From Rotaria sp. Silwood1 (lineage: Eukaryota; Rotifera; Eurotatoria; Philodinida; Philodinidae): 64,000 nucleotides of DNA. The stretch spans positions 58,909-122,908 of the forward strand of contig CAJNOP010000413.1 of NCBI GenBank assembly GCA_905250075.1, given 5' to 3'. The position numbers and the translations under genes are program-made. This document shows positions 58,826 to 64,000 of this stretch, in pieces (position 1 is the stretch's first letter; each line of letters opens with the position of its first letter). The notes beneath the pieces were generated by a model that was given only the letters and a program-made list of their open reading frames with translations, was not told the DNA's origin and made no database searches.

Positions 58826-59992
58826 TCTGGGTTTTGAACAACCAACTGGTGGATTTGTTTTTGATAATCGTCGTCGGTAATATTTCATTCTTTAATTTAT
58901 TTTATTCGTTTTTTATCTTTCTTTTAGAAATGAAGTTTTATTGTAAAATGGTGTTTTACCTGGTAAAATCCATAAAACTGGTACAACCATTGCTGCAGTT
59001 GCCTATAAAGTATTTAATTCAATTTTTCTAATAAAAAGTAAATTTAATTTTAATTAAAAGGATGCCATTGTTATTGCTGCTGATAGTCGATGTCCAGCAG
59101 AAGATATAATATTTGATAATAATGTATGAAAAATCTATCGTTTATCAGATAATATTTATGCACTTGGTGCAGCAACATCAGCTGATTGTGATTTTCAAGC
59201 ACGTTTACTTGAATCTCAACTTGAATTATTTAAATTAAATCAAGATCGACAAGTTCGTGTTGTGACAGCTGTTAGAAAAATCCAACAACATCTTTTCAGG
59301 TATCATTTTCTATTAGTTTATTTATGAAATTAAAAAGCTTTTGTTTTTTTTAAATTAAACATCAAGGTTATCTCGGTGCTTATTTAATTATTGTTGATGT
59401 AGATGTAACTGGTTCTCATATGGCAACAGTTCATCCTCATAGAAGCATCTCATTTTTACCTTTTGTTGCTTCAGGTAAAATTTATTTTTATTGAATATTT
59501 TTATCAGAATATCAAATTTAGGCTCTGGTGGATATACATCATTATCCGTTATTGAAGACCGTTAGAAAGCCAAAATGAAAGAAAATTTAATTTTAAAAAT
59601 TGTTTTTTTTTTTTTCTTTTTCAAATAAACATTTTCTTTTAAAGGAAGATGAAACAAAACAATTGATACGTGATGCACTCTATGCATCTACCATAACAGA
59701 TTTATTTTCTGGAAGTAAAATTAATATGTATGTATTAACAAAAGAAATATTAGATAAATTTTTATCATATGAAATTATTGCTGTTCGTACTGAAAAGTAA
59801 ATATTTTCAAGTTTCTATTTTATTTTTTATTTCTATTTTATTCTTTTTTTTTTCTTCTTAAGACAAGCTGATTATACATTGACTAAAGGAACAACTGAGG
59901 TTTTATCAATAAATGTAAAAAAGATTGAATATGATGTAGTTAATGAAAAAGTTAAAGCAACAGAAACTCATGAAGCTATGGAACTGGCTTGA
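58826..59992 (+). pseudogene. PSMB7: Proteasome beta-2 subunit pseudogene (PSMB7-like)
   Basis: Segments match the proteasome beta-2 (trypsin-like) subunit in order: PTGGFVFDNRR, HKTGTTIAAVAYK with the catalytic Thr of the mature N-terminus, AIVIAADSR, KIYRLSDNIYALGAATSAD, GYLGAYLIIVDVDVTGSH, ASGSGGYTSLSVIED, and a C-terminal TKGTTEVL. It is broken by in-frame stops TAA (58944-58946), TGA (59127-59129) and TAG (59563-59565). I see no ATG for exon 1. The donor expected after 59578 lacks GT, and intron 3 has no clean acceptor. Introns are kept, so this is a duplicated or lost gene copy, not a retrocopy. The 20S core needs a working copy elsewhere. Confidence 0.87.
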
Positions 59993-62900
59993 TTATTTTA
60001 AACCCATTAGACAAGAAACTAATTGATATTTGTTTCATTAACTTTCAAAATTATTGTTATAATAAAAACATCATTTAAAAAAAGTTTCTTTTTCTTTTAA
60101 AAAATAAATGCTGTCTTTGATTGTTGAATCAATATATTGTTTATGATCGTTCGTATGATGTCAGAATTCTTTAAGAGAATTAGTTATGACTATTGATTGA
60201 TAAATATTGCTTAAGAAAATTCTATTTTTTTCATGTGATAAAAGTTAAATAAGCCAATATAAAGACCGAGAAAAGTTAATTTATCTTAACAACACCATGT
60301 TGGCTGAGAAAATTTAGAATTTTCATGCCGAGTTATAGAAATCTAATTAGAGAAAGAAATTCTTGATTAGTTTTGTATTGTAGCACAATTCCATTACATT
60401 TACTTATAAACAAAAAAAATTGAATTAGAAGAGTACAATCATTGATTCTAATTTTATTAACATTTTCGTTCTAGCTCTATTTGTATCAATCTTTAAAAAA
60501 ATGCATCATCATTCATTTCAAAATAATGTTACATATATAAAAATGTACAAGTTCACTATGTTCAACAAAGTTAGTTATATGTAGATGCATGCACAAGAAT
60601 ATTGTTAAATAAATGGCTAACCAGAAGATTGTAACACATTTCTGTGGTAGTACCTAGGGCACTATCACAAACAAGACATAGATGGAACATATCTTTTTTT
60701 GCAATGCACTGTCTATGATAGAACTGATAAAAGAAAAAAGAACACTTAAAATGACTTTTCCATCTACAACATATTCAAACTGTAGAGTCAATTCGACTCG
60801 ACGTGATCCGATCCGAGTTGCGTTCTAGTGTATGTTGTAAAGTAGTGTTTTATGATCATGGAATTTTCTTGAGGAATACTCCCGATGCACTATTATCATC
60901 ATCTTGAAACACAATATAAATGAGCCCTATATTGGAGAATAATACCCGTGAAATAAAATATCCCATTTTAAATGCTTATTTTCCCAATTTTCATAAAAAA
61001 AAATTTATGAATGTTGATTATTGTGAAAAATATCAAAATCACTACAATAGTTTCATTGCTTTCGCATTTCTTCACATCGATGACTTTCATTTTTTAACAA
61101 AAATCAAAGTTATCCAATTAATTTCATTGTGATTTTATTTGAATCATCGAATTTTTCGAATACTCTGCGGGTTAATTTTCTCTTCTTTTTTTTTTGTTTT
61201 TTTGAGCGAAAAGTTATTGATCAATGACTTGTATGCAAAATACATCTATTTGATATGAAAACTAGATACTTTCATAAGGAAGAAAGAAATCGAACTTTGA
61301 TATATAAAGTATTCAATCGATTTAAATACATTGATTTTTTTTTCATGGAGATAAAAAAACATGAAAATATGCTGTTCTGATATTTCGAGTAATTCGAAAT
61401 GTTTAACGAAAAAGAATGAAATATACAGAATTCATTTTGAATTCTTGATGAAAAAAGAAATTTTCCAAACGAACCTGACTTCTTAATATTCTTCTTCTTC
61501 CTTGTTGTTTTTTAAGACGAAATTTAGCAATGAGAAAACTATCAAAAATAGAATTAGTGAATTTTGTGATGTAGCCATCGTTGTTCATAATCTGAGATGA
61601 AATTTACGCCATAGGATTCTCTTGATTTCGATTAAATTCTATTAGAAATCGATTGAAGCTTAGAACAGAATAGTATTTTGACATAATCCATAGAACGACG
61701 TATTATCGTCATGTTTACGGTCAGTCAGATCCGACTAATGGAATTCTGTTGAATTGAATCATTAACTTGACACCTGGATTTATCGAAATATTACCTGACC
61801 GGAGTAGTTTTTCTTTTAATATATGTTTGATTATTCAACTGAACCAATACGAAAAAGAAATATGACAACAAGAACAAATCAACAATCAAGAGAAATCTAT
61901 CTTAATAAAAATACATGGATAATAATCACAAAACTTTTAATAATGAATATGAATTTTCATCAATATACGACATTAAATCTAAATGATATTGGTGATTTAC
62001 TCAATGAAAAATATTATATTAGAAGGACATTAAGAAGACATTTAACCTCAAATGTTTACTTGTTCGAAAAAAAATCAAAATAATATTTGTAAAGATGATG
62101 TCAAAGATAGTGTTATAAAAATTTATATACCAACGAAGAATTTATGATTCTATTTAAATGAAATAAAAATAATTTAACGTTGAAAAGAATTAAATATTTC
62201 AAATAAATTTAATTTATTCTTTGAAGATATTATATATTCATTGCCAACAGGTAAGATTTTTCTTATTGAATTTTTCTTAAATTTTCAACATGTTTGAAAG
62301 TCACCCATTGAATTATAGGAAAAATTTTCATTTTCGTTGTTTTTTTTTCTCAGATAAAGAGAAATGCAAATAGTTAGTAGATTGTATGAGATTCTAGAAT
62401 ATGAAAATCTATTTGTTAGTTCTTCGATAGAAAATATTTATAATAAGGCTTAGAAAAACTTCTTATTCATAATAGATCAATGAGAAGAATAGTTTTTTTT
62501 TTTAATTTTGCTTAGAAAATATAATGAAAGTCAATTAAATCTGTCTATATTTGTATCAAAGAAAATGAATTGGAAGAGAAAACTTTTGAAATGTTCTATC
62601 CATAGGTGTCTTTTTACTGATTTTGAACTTGTTTCAGATTGAAACTCAACGAAAAAATTTCTTGATAAAGAACNNNNNNNNNNNNNNNNNNNNNNNNNNN
62701 NNNNNNNNNNNNNNNNNNNNNNNNNNNNNNNNNNNNNNNNNNNNNNNNNNNNNNNNNNNNNNNNNNNNNNNNNGAAACAATGCTTCGACACGTGCAAGCG
62801 ACGTTGAAGAGGAGAAGCTTCATTTGCATATTTCGATTTGCTCTTACAAAACACTTTGAATAACAACTTCATTTTAACAATGAAGAATACTCTGAAGGTA

Positions 62901-64000
62901 ACTCACTCAAATATTTAGTTGCTTGATCATGTGTTTGATAATGCGACAGGCGCAAAAAGAAGAAAAGTACCGCTGGTAATATGTACAATATTTGGGCCGA
63001 CCTAACTACATTCAGAAGCACCTTTTAGTTACCTAAGAATTTCCTATAATCTTAGCAATAAGTTCAAGTTTTCTGTCCAAATATAAAACAATTTCTATGA
63101 CAATTGGACTTAGCATCAGTGACATATAAGTGTGCAAAAGTTTCATCTTCATGATTTTCAAAAGTCGTTGAATTTTCTTTTATTAAGATGTAAACTAAAT
63201 CAAATGCAAACTATGGAATTCGTGGAGTAATTCATTCTCTATAATCATAGAATCATAAAAAACACCTGACGTTTTGCTGAAACATCAAACTGAAGAAAAC
63301 AATTAGAAATAACGTAATCAACATATGTAAAAAAAAATTTTTGGAGAGGTGGCATGTTTCTAGTCTTATCCAGCGGTATCCTTTGGATTCAAATATTTTC
63401 AACATCGCTAATTCATATGAGTTGACTGAATCGAACAAAAGAAAGCTAAATTTGACCCGTGCTCCAGTTTCTACCATGCTAGTCGATGATCTCATTAAAG
63501 ATCATTCAAAAAATGAAGAAATACAAGCAAATAAATGGTCTATGAAAAATTGACTTGAATGTTTCTCTTATATCTCACGCGTTATCTATGCTTGTCAGTC
63601 ATTGGTACGAGGAAATAAAAGGAAAGAAAGAAAGAAAGAGAAGTAAATATGACTGAAAAACCATGTGAGCCTTAGTAAACATCAAATTTCCCATTACCTT
63701 CATAATAAAAGTGAATAACTCTGACATATACAACGAAAGCAACATTATTTATACTTTCATGGTTAACATGAAGACGATACTATATATTGGAGCAGTGCGA
63801 AGCTACTTAAGTAATATATCTTTTATTAACTTCATTCAACCACTTTGACGCAAAAGAGTAAAACGGAAGTGGGATCAGCAATAAGTTTTTCCTAATCAAT
63901 GATTCGGACCGAATTATGACTGGAGTCAAAACATGATCGGTCCATTCACCCAAAAAAAAATCGCGGATGCAGTAGAATAAATGAACTTTGCAGTGTCATT
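59993..64000. other. Right end: AT-rich DNA without a supported gene
   Basis: About 4 kb with an N gap at 62674-62773. Weak candidates only: plus frame 61823-62083 (gene-like codons, Arg-rich), minus frame 61403-61588 (first 38 codons gene-like, then a possible donor), and plus frame 63341-63553. None has a splice partner or family. A GAAA microsatellite lies near 63620-63640. Confidence 0.3.

Noticed and set aside
1..64000. tRNA, rRNA and other structural RNA genes
   Set aside because: I looked by eye for T-arm and box patterns on both strands and found nothing convincing; a covariance-model scan was not possible.

Overview
The window is eukaryotic nuclear DNA: very AT-rich, with spliced genes whose introns are mostly 40-120 nt (GT-AG, T-rich before the acceptor) and strongly A/T-ending codons. 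The gene set is animal: a ciliary dynein regulatory complex subunit, T-type calcium channel exons, a mitochondrial dicarboxylate carrier, a TFIIIC subunit, an HP1-like protein, GSKIP and proteasome beta-2. Interstitial (TGTGGG)n tracts, the telomere repeat reported for bdelloid rotifers, together with the many short transposons, make a bdelloid rotifer the most likely source. That assignment is inferred from sequence character, not from a database match.

Layout. 0-3.3 kb: a gene fragment, telomere-like G/C hairpins and two foldback elements. 3.6-7.3 kb: two unrecognised genes. 10.5-11.6 kb: aldo-keto reductase, then a 32-bp tandem array. 13.9-15.5 kb (-): membrane RING-H2 E3 ligase. 16.3-17.5 kb: SLC25A10. 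18.2-22.1 kb: TFIIIC90/GTF3C4 with a hAT-like MITE in its intron and a sibling just past its 3' end. 24.3-29.5 kb: two tandem SLC10-type transporters. 29.8-32.9 kb (-): DRC4/GAS8, with one apparent 1-base frameshift. 33.6-34.0 kb: GSKIP. 34.9-36.3 kb: an intronless alcohol-acetyltransferase-like gene, a candidate for horizontal transfer. 38.1-38.7 kb (-): a small coiled-coil/membrane protein. 41.8-43.5 kb: an HP1-like protein. 47.3-48.2 kb (-): only the 3' end of a Cav3 calcium channel. 50.4-51.1 kb: a secreted, possibly beta-trefoil protein. 51.4-58.3 kb: telomere-like repeats, foldback elements and a 1.3-kb hAT-type element. 58.8-60.0 kb: a PSMB7 pseudogene that keeps its introns. 60-64 kb: no gene I can support.

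The genes do not form one pathway; most are housekeeping or ciliary genes typical of a gene-dense invertebrate chromosome arm. The right third is different: higher GC, broken genes, repeated foldback DNA and telomere-like blocks. Its most striking feature is that G-rich telomere-like tracts are repeatedly followed on the same strand by their C-rich complement (about 565-640, 1771-1818, 37518-37562, 49661-49722, 51694-51891, 55878-56095), which is a head-to-head arrangement. In several places these blocks lie beside truncated coding sequence.

There are four N gaps: 11954-11963, 37324-37423, 51740-51839 and 62674-62773. The first three lie inside repeats or palindromes.
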